In this document: positions 21,860 through 29,666 of the stretch, piece after piece | Layout of the letters: the number at the start of each line of letters is the position of its first letter | Position numbering within the stretch: the first letter of the stretch is position 1 | Assembly (NCBI GenBank): GCA_020054865.1 | Contig: JAIHAR010000021.1 | Coordinates: 1 to 34,501, forward strand | Direction of reading: 5' to 3' | Length of the DNA: 34,501 bases | Origin: Deferribacteraceae bacterium | GTDB taxonomy: Bacteria; Chrysiogenota; Deferribacteres; Deferribacterales; Deferrivibrionaceae | Translations under genes and position numbers: made by a program | Notes under the pieces: model-generated | What the model was told of the DNA's origin: nothing | Seen by the model: only the letters and a program-made list of their open reading frames with translations | Databases searched by the model: none

Positions 21860-22255
21860 ATGAATTTAAAAGTGCATTTAACAGATGAGAATATTGATTT
21901 CAAAAGAGAATACGACAATTTTTATGCAAATTTGAATGACTCTACAGGAACAATTTTAGTCCATCATGGAAAAGCAAAATATCCTGGCAAATATGTTAAA
22001 GACTACTACGAAATTGAACTTTACATAAAAGATAGCAACGCACTTGAAAAGCTAAAAGCTGAATCAGAAAGGATTTTTGAGTTGTATAACCTAAACAAGC
22101 TGTTTGTTATACACAGAATAGGAAAAATTAAAAAGAATGACTCAATATTGTTTCTGGCATGTGAGGCAAAAGATAGAGAGTCGGCGTTTGCGGGTGTAAG
22201 AGATTTACTCGAATTTATCAAATCTGAAAATCTTATTGGCCTGGAGGAAAGATAG
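21860..22255 (+). CDS. MoaE-like protein (molybdopterin synthase large subunit family), diverged
   Basis: MoaE is the catalytic subunit of molybdopterin synthase. The 131-residue protein keeps the family layout: TGTILVHHGKAK (29-40) for the G-x-V-R loop, the central helix (SNALEKLKAESERIFELY), then the hallmark VIHRIGKIKKND (83-94) and the AKDRESAF helix start (103-110). Compared with E. coli MoaE, the lysine equivalent to K119 is kept (K121). The position of K126 is L128, R39 is K40, and the C-terminal tail after it is missing. Catalytic ability is therefore doubtful. It begins one base after the FapA fusion stop with AAAGGTG upstream, so it is co-expressed with that gene, and no moaD is adjacent. 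Confidence 0.75.
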   Translation: MNLKVHLTDENIDFKREYDNFYANLNDSTGTILVHHGKAKYPGKYVKDYYEIELYIKDSNALEKLKAESERIFELYNLNKLFVIHRIGKIKKNDSILFLACEAKDRESAFAGVRDLLEFIKSENLIGLEER

Positions 22256-22273
22256 GCAGAAGATTCTGCCTAT
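22252..22273. terminator. Bidirectional terminator-like hairpin between moaE-like and fabI
   Basis: ATAGGCAGAA, GA, TTCTGCCTAT form a perfect 10-bp inverted repeat (about 9 bp paired with a 4-base loop). It overlaps the end of the moaE-like gene and abuts the fabI stop. The U-rich tracts on either side are short, so termination may be partial, but its place between convergent genes fits a shared terminator. Confidence 0.6.
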
Positions 22274-23041
22274 TTAAATCCCCAAAATATTGTATCCTGA
22301 ATCTACAAAAATAACTTCGCCAGTTACACCGTTTGACAGACTTGACGCAAGGTAAGTTGCAGTGCCGGCTACATCCTCAGCAGTAATATTTTTTCTGAGC
22401 GGTGATCTTTCTGCCACTGTTGTAAATATAGATTTAAGTCCCGAAACACCGCTTGCAGCAAGTGTCTTAATTGGGCCTGCTGAGATTGCATTCACTTTTA
22501 CACCTTTTTCTCCCAAGTCATTTGCCAGATATCTAACTGATGCCTCTAATGCTGCCTTTGCCACACCCATTACATTATAATTTTGAACAACTTTTTCAGA
22601 GCCGTAATATGTCATAGCAATTACACTTGCATCATTGCTAAACAAATCTTCAGCAGCCTTGCAAAGAGCTACAAGGGAATAAGCGCTGATATCAAGGGCT
22701 ATTCTAAAACCCTCTCTTGAAGTATTTACAAATTTACCTTTCAACTCTTCAGCCGGAGCATACGCCACAGAATGAATTAAAATATCGATTTTGCCAAATT
22801 GCTCTTTTACAATATCAAATGTATTTTTGATATCTTCATCCTTTGTAACATCACACTGCACGCAAAATTTTCCACCAAGCTCTTCAGATATTGGGATTAC
22901 ACGCTTTTTTAATGCCTCTCCCGCAAAAGTAAATCCGAGCTCAGCACCTTCCTCTTTAAATTTTTTAGCTATCGCATACGCTATAGACCTGTTATTAGCC
23001 ACACCAAATATAACAGCTTTTTTACCATCTAATAGTCCCAT
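22274..23041 (-). CDS. fabI: Enoyl-ACP reductase I (FabI)
   Basis: FabI reduces the enoyl-ACP double bond in each fatty-acid elongation cycle using NADH. The 255-residue short-chain dehydrogenase has the modified cofactor motif GVANNRSIAYAIAK (13-26), the upstream conserved Tyr145 and the catalytic Tyr155-x6-Lys162 of the FabI type (NYNVMGVAK). That YX6K spacing distinguishes FabI from ordinary YX3K reductases. The ATG has AGGAGGCGATA upstream. It follows radA by 36 bases, so ruvB-radA-fabI probably form one transcript. Confidence 0.95.
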   Translation of the reverse strand: MGLLDGKKAVIFGVANNRSIAYAIAKKFKEEGAELGFTFAGEALKKRVIPISEELGGKFCVQCDVTKDEDIKNTFDIVKEQFGKIDILIHSVAYAPAEELKGKFVNTSREGFRIALDISAYSLVALCKAAEDLFSNDASVIAMTYYGSEKVVQNYNVMGVAKAALEASVRYLANDLGEKGVKVNAISAGPIKTLAASGVSGLKSIFTTVAERSPLRKNITAEDVAGTATYLASSLSNGVTGEVIFVDSGYNILGI

Positions 23042-23077
23042 TATCGCCTCCTAATTTTACTCTATTTATATACCTAT

Positions 23078-24412
23078 CTAAAATATATAATTTAAAAACT
23101 CATCAACCTTCTTAAATTTAACTATCTCTATCCCTTCTACCGAATCATCATAATCCGCAGGTAAATATACCTTTGAAATCCCCATTTTTTTACACTCATT
23201 TATCCTGAAATTCATCGAGGAAACAGACCTTAGCTCACCTGTCAGTCCAACTTCACCAATAAAGGCAACATTTAAAGGTAATGAAATTTCTCTAAAAGAT
23301 GACATTATCGCCGCTACCACAGCCATATCAGCACCCGGCTCATTAATTTTAAGGCCACCTGCAATATTTACAAATACATCGGTATGTCCCAAATTTGCCC
23401 CAACCTTCTTTTCCAAAATTGCTATCAACATATGTAATCTGTTTAAATCCATACCATTTACATTTCTTTTGGAAAAGTTGAAATAAGTGTTTGACACAAG
23501 AGATTGAATCTCGATAACAATCGGTCTTGTGCCTTCCAATGTCACAGCCATAGCCCTTCCCGGAGCTGTCTCAGATGAATTAATAAAAGCAAGTGTAGTA
23601 ATTTCTTTTAACCCCTCACTCTTCATCTCAAAAAGCCCCACTTCATTTGTAGAGCCAAATCTGTTTTTTACGGCACGAAGTATTCTAATACCTCTCGTAT
23701 AATCCCCTTCAAAATACAAAACAGTATCAACTAAGTGTTCAAGGACTTTCGGACCTGCGATAGCTCCATCCTTTGTCACCTGTCCTACCAAAAATACAGT
23801 TATGCCTCTTGATTTTGCAAGCTCCACAAGCAGCTGAGTAACATATCGTATTTGCCCGACAGTGCCTGCTGACGAATTCAAATCCTTTGAATAAACTGTT
23901 TGAATAGAATCTATAAATATAAAATCGTAAATATTTTCTTCTAAATTGCCAAAAAGGTCATTTATATTTGTAGTTGATAAAATTGACACATTACTACTAT
24001 TAACCTTTAACCTTTCTGCTCTAAGCTTAATCTGAGAGGCGGATTCTTCTCCACTTAAGTAAAGTACCGATTTTTGTAAATCAGAAAGTTTTGAAGCAAT
24101 CTGAAGCATTATGGTAGATTTCCCGATACCGGGCTCACCACCTATCAAAACAACAGACCCTTTAACTATCCCACCACCAAGCACTTGATCAAATTCATTT
24201 ATTCCGGATGTTGTCCTATCGACCTCAAGCCCTCTTATTTCACTGAGCAAAATAGGTCTGTTTTCAACACTGTAAGCTTTTTTTGTAGTAACATCTTCAA
24301 TAACTTCCTCTACAAAACTATTCCATGCGCCGCACTCAGGACATTTTCCCGTCCATTTAGGTGCAACAGCGCCGCAGCTTTGACAAATATAATTAGTCTT
24401 CTTCTTCGCCAT
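23078..24412 (-). CDS. radA: DNA repair protein RadA (Sms)
   Basis: RadA is a RecA-like branch-migration helicase that processes recombination intermediates. Over 444 residues it shows the four-cysteine zinc finger (C10, C13, C24, C27), Walker A GGEPGIGKST (91-100), the RadA-specific KNRFG motif (249-253), and a C-terminal Lon-protease-like domain (about 290-444). The ATG has AGGAATAAG upstream and lies one base after the ruvB stop, so the two recombination genes are tightly coupled. Confidence 0.96.
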   Translation of the reverse strand: MAKKKTNYICQSCGAVAPKWTGKCPECGAWNSFVEEVIEDVTTKKAYSVENRPILLSEIRGLEVDRTTSGINEFDQVLGGGIVKGSVVLIGGEPGIGKSTIMLQIASKLSDLQKSVLYLSGEESASQIKLRAERLKVNSSNVSILSTTNINDLFGNLEENIYDFIFIDSIQTVYSKDLNSSAGTVGQIRYVTQLLVELAKSRGITVFLVGQVTKDGAIAGPKVLEHLVDTVLYFEGDYTRGIRILRAVKNRFGSTNEVGLFEMKSEGLKEITTLAFINSSETAPGRAMAVTLEGTRPIVIEIQSLVSNTYFNFSKRNVNGMDLNRLHMLIAILEKKVGANLGHTDVFVNIAGGLKINEPGADMAVVAAIMSSFREISLPLNVAFIGEVGLTGELRSVSSMNFRINECKKMGISKVYLPADYDDSVEGIEIVKFKKVDEFLNYIF

Positions 24413-24413
24413 C

Positions 24414-25442
24414 TTATTCCTGAATAAAGTCTTCTATTGTCTTTTGTGCATTCACTGAAATTTTTAAATGGTCGTAAGCAAAACGAGTTACTACCCTTCC
24501 CCTTGGAGTCTTTTTAATAAATCCTCGATAAATAAGATATTGCTCTATCACATCTTCGACTGTGTCTTTCTCTTCAGAAATAGTTGCCGCTATTGTATCA
24601 AGCCCCACCGGGCCACCATCATATTTTTCAATAATAGAAAGCAGATAGCGCCTGTCGGAATTATCAAGCCCTTCTTCATCTATCTCAAGCCTTTTAAGAC
24701 CATCCTTTGCAATTTCAAGATTAATCACACCGTCATTTAAAACTTCCGCGAAATCTCGTATCCTTCTCAATATGCGGTGAGCAATCCGTGGCGTCCCCCT
24801 GCTTCTCCTTGCTATTTCAACAGCTGCATCATCAGTAATTTTCACTCCAAGAACGCCTGCTCCGCGCAAAATAATCTGCTTTAAATTATTAATATCGTAA
24901 AAATCTAATCTAAATGTAACTCCAAACCTATCCCTCAAAGGGGATGACAATAGTCCAATCCTCGTAGTTGCTCCAACAAGCGTAAACTTAGCTAAATCTA
25001 TTTTAATTGTCCTTGCAGCAGGCCCCTGCCCAATTATAATATCCAGTGCATAATCTTCCATTGCAGGGTATAAGATCTCCTCAACCGTTGCATTCAACCT
25101 ATGTATCTCATCAATGAAAAGTACATCACCATCATTCAAATTAGTCAAAATCGCTGCCAAATCTCCCGGCTTTTCAATTACAGGGCCACTTGTAGATTTA
25201 ATCCCTACCCCCATCTCATTGGCAATAATATTTGCTAAAGTTGTTTTACCAAGACCGGGAGGCCCGTAAAAAAGACAGTGGTCAAGACTGTCATCCCTTT
25301 TTCTTGCCGCTTCCACAAATATTTTAAGATTTTCAATTAACTTTTCCTGACCGATATAGTCATTAAAATATTTGGGACGTATACTCTGATTAATTAAATC
25401 TTCTTCTACTCTTTTACCGTTAAATAATTCATTCTTTTCCAT
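24414..25442 (-). CDS. ruvB: Holliday junction branch-migration helicase RuvB
   Basis: RuvB is the hexameric AAA+ motor that drives Holliday junction migration with RuvA. The 342-residue protein has the entry sequence [14 protein letters not shown] (21-34), Walker [10 protein letters not shown] (60-68), Walker B with DEIH (111-114), the sensor/arginine region [17 protein letters not shown], and a C-terminal winged helix ([14 protein letters not shown]). The ATG at 25442 has no Shine-Dalgarno sequence. An in-frame TAA lies only seven codons upstream, with just a CTG between. A promoter -10 ends five bases before the ATG, so the mRNA is probably leaderless. RuvA and RuvC are not in the window. 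Confidence 0.96.
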   Translation of the reverse strand: MEKNELFNGKRVEEDLINQSIRPKYFNDYIGQEKLIENLKIFVEAARKRDDSLDHCLFYGPPGLGKTTLANIIANEMGVGIKSTSGPVIEKPGDLAAILTNLNDGDVLFIDEIHRLNATVEEILYPAMEDYALDIIIGQGPAARTIKIDLAKFTLVGATTRIGLLSSPLRDRFGVTFRLDFYDINNLKQIILRGAGVLGVKITDDAAVEIARRSRGTPRIAHRILRRIRDFAEVLNDGVINLEIAKDGLKRLEIDEEGLDNSDRRYLLSIIEKYDGGPVGLDTIAATISEEKDTVEDVIEQYLIYRGFIKKTPRGRVVTRFAYDHLKISVNAQKTIEDFIQE

Positions 25443-25447
25443 ACTGC

Positions 25448-25476
25448 AAAATAGCAGTTATATCTCTAAAAATCAA
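25448..25476 (-). promoter_or_regulatory. Promoter for ruvB placed for a leaderless transcript
   Basis: Minus strand: TTGATT (25471-25476, 4 of 6), 17-base spacer, TATTTT (25448-25453), then GCAGT and the ATG of ruvB. The expected start point falls on or next to the A of the ATG. An alternative -10, TATAAC (25457-25462), would leave a leader of about eight bases, still with no ribosome site. Confidence 0.55.
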
Positions 25477-25630
25477 TCTTTCTTAATTCAGCAAGAAGAG
25501 ACATTGAAGAACTAACATATAAGTTAAAAATCTATAATTAATATTTTTACTTTTAATCAAACAAACAGAACAGTGTATAATTATTAAATTTTTATAAATA
25601 AACAGATAATTATAATTATTATTTTTATTA

Positions 25631-25659
25631 TTGAAATTAACATAATTATGTTATATTAT
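25631..25659 (+). promoter_or_regulatory. Promoter for the 184-residue gene, near-leaderless
   Basis: Plus strand: TTGAAA (25631-25636, 4 of 6), 17-base spacer, TATTAT (25654-25659, 5 of 6), then seven bases to the ATG at 25667. The expected start lies at or one base from the ATG. No Shine-Dalgarno sequence is present. The spacer is filled by a palindrome (25638-25653). Confidence 0.6.
25638..25653. promoter_or_regulatory. Perfect 16-bp palindrome (operator candidate)
   Basis: TAACATAATTATGTTA is a perfect palindrome exactly between the -35 and -10 boxes of the promoter at 25631-25659. A dimeric repressor bound there would block RNA polymerase. AT-richness raises the chance of random palindromes, but 16 perfect bases in this position is notable. 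The regulator is unknown. Confidence 0.45.
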
Positions 25660-25666
25660 TTTACAT

Positions 25667-26221
25667 ATGATATTAACATTGAATAAAAAAGTTGAAAAAC
25701 TAATTTGTGAGCTCCCACCATGTATTTTCAAGTTTAAATACATATTAAATCGCCGTTGGCCATTTTTATACCCTCACCGCAGAGAAAGGGTCGCAGATAT
25801 CATTATTATGAGGGAGATAAATAAATTTAACATAAACATATGTGATTTACTTGATAATCAAAATCATCATAAAGAAAAATTATTTACTGTGCCAATTATA
25901 AGCGTAATGGAAGCATTAATTTTTGAATATGGAAATCAGGAAAAGATATTTGAAAATATTTCCCACGGGTTAGCACTATACAGACTTGCTTCAGAAGGCA
26001 TTATCTGTGAAAATTTATTATCAAAAATACGAAAGCTGTATTTCATAAGAGATAAAATCTTAAACGACAATTATTTTGGGGATATTTGCAGAGATGATAT
26101 ACCTTGCAGCTACTTAGAAGCAAATACGACCCTTTTAGAGCTTGAAAATTCCCTTTTTTTACACTTTAAAGCTAAAAAGAAAAAGGACTACTGCTTAAAA
26201 TTTCAAGAAATATTTCTTTGA
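25667..26221 (+). CDS. Unrecognised 184-residue protein
   Basis: I do not recognise this protein. It is 184 residues and predicted mostly helical, with a basic early segment (YILNRRWPFLYPHRRERVAD, about 26-45), no signal peptide or transmembrane segment, a middle part rich in Ile, Asn and Asp, and a very basic late patch (AKKKKDY, about 169-175). Seven cysteines are scattered, without a CxxC pair. No enzyme motif is visible. The start at 25667 has no ribosome site but lies seven bases after a promoter -10, which fits a leaderless message. The next in-frame ATG (25808) also lacks a ribosome site. Its TGA stop overlaps the -35 of the ybaK promoter. The sequence is composed like its neighbours, giving no sign of transfer. 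Confidence 0.7.
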   Translation: MILTLNKKVEKLICELPPCIFKFKYILNRRWPFLYPHRRERVADIIIMREINKFNINICDLLDNQNHHKEKLFTVPIISVMEALIFEYGNQEKIFENISHGLALYRLASEGIICENLLSKIRKLYFIRDKILNDNYFGDICRDDIPCSYLEANTTLLELENSLFLHFKAKKKKDYCLKFQEIFL

Positions 26222-26246
26222 CTTTAAAACTTACATATAATATTTT
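26218..26246 (+). promoter_or_regulatory. Promoter for ybaK placed for a leaderless transcript
   Basis: Plus strand: TTGACT (26218-26223, 5 of 6), 17-base spacer, TATTTT (26241-26246), then ACCCTT and the ATG at 26253. The expected start point falls on the ATG. The gene has no Shine-Dalgarno sequence. A perfect TATAAT at 26236-26241 is an alternative -10 but has no -35 at proper distance; it would give a leader of about five bases. Confidence 0.55.
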
Positions 26247-26252
26247 ACCCTT

Positions 26253-26741
26253 ATGGCAAAGGTAAAATACCCTAAAACAAATGCGATAAGGTTTTTGGAA
26301 GAGAATAAAATCCCTTTTGAAGGCTTTTTCTATAAGTATGAAGAAAGGGGCGGCACTAAAGTCTCAGCAAGAGAATTGGGTGTAGATGAGCACATTATAG
26401 TTAAGACTATTATTATGGAAGATGAGAGCAAAAAGCCATTTATAGTTTTAATGCACGGGGATAAAGAAATTTCTACAAAGAATCTTGCAAGGATTTTAAA
26501 TGTCAAAGCTGTATCCCCTTGTGAGCCTGAAACTGCCAATAAACACTCCGGCTATATTGTCGGAGGCACATCACCCTTTGGCACGAGAAAAAATATGCCG
26601 GTTTTTATGGAAAAGTCTATATTGGATTTGGAATATATTTTCATAAACGGTGGTAAGAGAGGATTTCTCGTAAAAATAAATCCAAGAGATGTACAAAGAG
26701 TATTAAATGCAACACTTGTTGAAGTAGGTATAGATGGATAA
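26253..26741 (+). CDS. ybaK: YbaK/EbsC-type aminoacyl-tRNA deacylase
   Basis: YbaK hydrolyses Cys-tRNA(Pro) made in error by prolyl-tRNA synthetase, protecting translation accuracy. The 162-residue protein has the family fold: the early catalytic-lysine region IIVKTIIM (Lys51), the HGDKEIS stretch, and the substrate-binding GYIVGGTSPFGTRKNMPVFM followed by FINGGKRGFLVKI. The ATG at 26253 lacks a ribosome site and follows a promoter -10 by six bases. Its end overlaps the HAD gene by 8 bases. Related deacylases with other specificities (ProX, YeaK) share the fold, but the GGTSPFG motif favours YbaK. Confidence 0.92.
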   Translation: MAKVKYPKTNAIRFLEENKIPFEGFFYKYEERGGTKVSARELGVDEHIIVKTIIMEDESKKPFIVLMHGDKEISTKNLARILNVKAVSPCEPETANKHSGYIVGGTSPFGTRKNMPVFMEKSILDLEYIFINGGKRGFLVKINPRDVQRVLNATLVEVGIDG

Positions 26742-27387
26742 CATACTTGTAATATTTGATATGGACGGGACATTAGTCGACACAAGGGCTGACATAACGA
26801 TTTCAATAAACTACGTAAGAAAAACAAAAAATCTTCCCCCCTTAACTGAGGAAGAAGTTATAAAAATAATTAACTTTAAAAGAGAAGAGCTTGCAAAACA
26901 ATTATATCACACGGAAACCTATCTGCCTGAGGACAGAGCGATATTTGAAGAGCACTACAAGCAACAATGCTCTAAAAACGTCAGACCTTACGAAGGGATA
27001 GTTGATTTACTCGACTTTTTAAAAAGTAGTGGAGTAAAACTTTCTGTTGCAACAAATGCTCCCACTAAATTTGGAGAAAGGATATTAAGTGCTGCAAAGA
27101 TTGACCATTACTTTGACCATATCGTGGGCTCATGCAAAGTAAAAAATGCAAAACCTGACCCGGATATGATTTATTTGATACAAGATTTTTACTCAGATAA
27201 AAATTTAAATAAAAATTTTCTTGTTGGAGATAATCATACGGACATAAATGCGGCAAAAAATGCGAATATCCCATCTATTTTTGTAAAATGGGGCTACGGC
27301 AGTTTTGACGGTGTTACACCCGACTTTACGGCAGAAACACCTGAGGAAATAGTTAAGTATATCTTGAATGAAAAAGTATCTTCTTAA
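26734..27387 (+). CDS. HAD-family hydrolase, phosphoglycolate phosphatase-like
   Basis: This 217-residue haloacid dehalogenase-superfamily phosphatase has motif I DMDGT with nucleophile Asp9 and general acid Asp11, the cap domain (about 16-82), motif II ATNAP (106-110), motif III lysine K140 in KNAKPDPDM, and motif IV GDNHTD (165-170). The layout with an alpha-helical cap is that of Gph/PGP phosphatases, but substrates in this family are poorly predicted from sequence. It overlaps ybaK and the kinase gene, so all are probably co-transcribed. TAGGTATAG lies before the ATG. Confidence 0.88.
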   Translation: MDNILVIFDMDGTLVDTRADITISINYVRKTKNLPPLTEEEVIKIINFKREELAKQLYHTETYLPEDRAIFEEHYKQQCSKNVRPYEGIVDLLDFLKSSGVKLSVATNAPTKFGERILSAAKIDHYFDHIVGSCKVKNAKPDPDMIYLIQDFYSDKNLNKNFLVGDNHTDINAAKNANIPSIFVKWGYGSFDGVTPDFTAETPEEIVKYILNEKVSS

Positions 27388-28978
27388 AATTTTACATCTT
27401 ACTTTTAAAAAGTTTTTTCAAAATATCAGGCTTAAAAGCTTATCTGCCAAACTTATATTCACAACATCTGCGCTTGTAATTTTTGCTCTCTTTTTATCAT
27501 TTATAAATTTTGGCAAAGTAATCAAAGAAATCCTTCAAACCGAAGGGACAAAAAAAGCGCTATCTGTTTCTATTACTCTGTCAAATACTCCTGACATTAT
27601 AACTATATTTAAAACCGAAAGGACTGACGGTGAAACTGAAAAGATGCTTGATTCAATAAAACTTAAAACCGGTATAAAATTTATACTGCTAAAAACTCCT
27701 AAGAAAACCATTTACTTTGATAATGACGATATAATTTTAACCACCGAAGATGAAGATTTGCTGACCTATAAATACGGTAAATACTTCACTAAATCTATTT
27801 ACATAGACAATAAAAGATATACTATCGCTCAAACACCCGTTTACTTTGAAAATTCAATTCTGGGTCTTGTTAGTGTTGCTTTTGAAGAGCAGTCATTCAA
27901 AACAGTGCTATCAAATTATTCAAAAAAATTGTTTTCATTTATCTACTTAATCATAATGATTACAATTATTGTTGCCATAATTGTTTCATTTAAAATCAAA
28001 CATTCCCTTTTAGGTTTTGAACCAAAAGAGTTAAGCTTTTTATTTTTAGAAAAGGATGCAATTATAAACTCCGCTAGGGAGGCAATACTTGCAATCGACA
28101 TAAATAAAAATCTGCGCCTTTTCAATTCAGTCGCACAGTCGTATTTTAATATTAACAATTTAAAAAAAGCTTTGCCGATTGAGCTTAAAAATATCATGGA
28201 AACTTCAATATCTCAAAACACAAACATATATGACAAAGAAATCATCATCAATAAAGAAGCATATATTTGCAATATTTCTCCAATAATTAAAAATAACCTT
28301 ACACTTGGGGCTGTTGCAACCTGCAGAAAAAAAGATGAAATTGATAAACTTGTGATCGAACTTACAAAAGTTAAAAAATACTCAGAAACATTAAGACAAA
28401 AAAAACACGAGTTTTCAAACCTTTTACATTTGATTTACGGATATGTTCAGACCAAAAACTATGAAAGTATTAAAAATATTCTTTTTGAAACAGGCGAATA
28501 TGACAATAATATAATACAAAACCTAAGAAACAAAATAAATGACCCGACATTGTTAGCAGTATTTATAGGAAAATATTACTACGCTTTGGAAAACGGAGTA
28601 AGGATAATATTTGATGAAGATTGCTATATTTCATCTACTCTTAATGAAAATATGTCTCAAAAACTGTCTACAATACTTGGCAACATTATTAATAACGCTA
28701 TTGATGAAGCAAAACATTCCACCGAAAAAAAGATATGGATTTCAGGCACTGATGTTGGAAATGAGCTTATCATTGAAGTCGAAGACTCAGGGCGAGGAAT
28801 TAATGAAAGCGATATTGAAAAATTATTTCAAAAAGGGTACACTACCAAAAAACAATATGGGAATATAGGATACGGTTTGTATCTGGTAAAGACGGAATTA
28901 GAAGAAATCGGAGGTTCAATAAGCGTATCAAACACTAAAAACGGTGCACTTTTCACCGTTTATTTGCCGCTTAAGTAA
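27368..28978 (+). CDS. CitA/DcuS-type sensor histidine kinase
   Basis: This 536-residue membrane kinase has two transmembrane segments (about 29-47 and 188-208) flanking a periplasmic sensing domain of about 140 residues. A cytoplasmic PAS domain follows (about 222-325), then the kinase core: H-box KKHEFSNLLHLIYGYVQ with His347, N-box GNIINNAIDEA (438-448), G1 DSGRGI (473-478) and G2 GYGLYLVK (501-508). The short HEFxN H-box with PAS is typical of carboxylate sensors (CitA, DcuS). Convergent position with a tricarboxylate transporter supports a carboxylate ligand. The ATG overlaps the HAD gene by 20 bases and lacks a clear ribosome site. Confidence 0.9.
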   Translation: MKKYLLKILHLTFKKFFQNIRLKSLSAKLIFTTSALVIFALFLSFINFGKVIKEILQTEGTKKALSVSITLSNTPDIITIFKTERTDGETEKMLDSIKLKTGIKFILLKTPKKTIYFDNDDIILTTEDEDLLTYKYGKYFTKSIYIDNKRYTIAQTPVYFENSILGLVSVAFEEQSFKTVLSNYSKKLFSFIYLIIMITIIVAIIVSFKIKHSLLGFEPKELSFLFLEKDAIINSAREAILAIDINKNLRLFNSVAQSYFNINNLKKALPIELKNIMETSISQNTNIYDKEIIINKEAYICNISPIIKNNLTLGAVATCRKKDEIDKLVIELTKVKKYSETLRQKKHEFSNLLHLIYGYVQTKNYESIKNILFETGEYDNNIIQNLRNKINDPTLLAVFIGKYYYALENGVRIIFDEDCYISSTLNENMSQKLSTILGNIINNAIDEAKHSTEKKIWISGTDVGNELIIEVEDSGRGINESDIEKLFQKGYTTKKQYGNIGYGLYLVKTELEEIGGSISVSNTKNGALFTVYLPLK

Positions 28979-28982
28979 TAGT

Positions 28983-29666
28983 ATGTATAAGGTTATAATT
29001 GCCGAGGACGAAGAAAAAATTGCTTTGCTACATAAATCTTTTTTAGATGATAATCCTAACTTTGAAGTACTTGCAATTGCAAATACTATTAAAGAAACAC
29101 AAAAAGCACTGGAAATACTTAATCCCGACCTTATTTTGCTTGATGTCTATTTTCCGGACGGAAATGGAATAGAGCTGCTAAAATGGATACGTCAAAATAA
29201 CCTATTATGTGATGTAATCTTGATTACTGCTGCAAGGGAAACACACGCATTGGAGCAAGCTCTGAAGTTTGGAATATACGATTATCTTGTCAAACCTATC
29301 CTGCTTAATAGGCTTGAAGTTTCTCTTAGAAATTACGTAAATTATAAAAATAACCTTAATAACTCAAAAATTGTCTCTCAGGACTACATTGATAATATTA
29401 TTGGCAAAAAAAATAACTTGGACAACGCAGTTAAAAATATGGACAATCTTCCAAAAGGCATAGACAAGCTGACACTTGAGAAAATAATAGACAAAATGAA
29501 AACTATAGATACATTTTTGTCCGCGTCAGAACTGGGTGATATTTTGGGAATTAACAGGACAACGGCAAGAAGATATCTTGAATACCTCTCAGCCGTTGGT
29601 CTTGTAAATGTTGACTCTCAATACGGTACAATAGGCAGACCTGAAAAAAGATACAAGCTCATCTGA
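28983..29666 (+). CDS. CitB/DcuR-type response regulator
   Basis: Partner of the preceding kinase. The 227-residue protein has a receiver domain (1-120) with the acidic residues E8 and D9, phosphoacceptor D54 in LLDVYFPDGNG, T82 and K104. A linker follows, then a C-terminal helix-turn-helix (about 179-206, SASELGDILGINRTTARRYLEYL) and a GRPEKRY wing (218-224), the CitB/DcuR signature. I start it at ATG 28983, four bases after the kinase stop, because MYKVIIAEDEE is the standard receiver start. Its stop overlaps the convergent AbrB-like gene by 8 bases. The likely target is the tct operon. Confidence 0.92.
   Translation: MYKVIIAEDEEKIALLHKSFLDDNPNFEVLAIANTIKETQKALEILNPDLILLDVYFPDGNGIELLKWIRQNNLLCDVILITAARETHALEQALKFGIYDYLVKPILLNRLEVSLRNYVNYKNNLNNSKIVSQDYIDNIIGKKNNLDNAVKNMDNLPKGIDKLTLEKIIDKMKTIDTFLSASELGDILGINRTTARRYLEYLSAVGLVNVDSQYGTIGRPEKRYKLI

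Larger units (their letters stand above)
25443..25666. other. AT-rich divergent promoter region between ruvB and the 184-residue gene
   Basis: This 224-base gap contains almost no G or C over long stretches (notably 25540-25660), with runs such as AATTATAATTATTATTTTTA. It carries one promoter reading each way close to each gene. The central part may act as UP-element-like or easily melted DNA; no gene or RNA was seen in it. Confidence 0.6.

Noticed and set aside
24468-24740. Plus-strand open frames inside ruvB, radA, ligA and other minus-strand genes
   Set aside because: They mirror the sense codons, have no ribosome sites and no recognisable domains.
26231-26241. TATAAT at 26236-26241 as main ybaK promoter
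   Set aside because: The nearest -35 (TTGACT) is only 12 bases away; the TATTTT at 26241 has the correct 17-base spacing. Either way the leader is very short.
28944-28982. Longer N-terminus for the response regulator
   Set aside because: The extension overlaps the kinase end and adds residues before the standard MYKVIIAEDEE receiver start.
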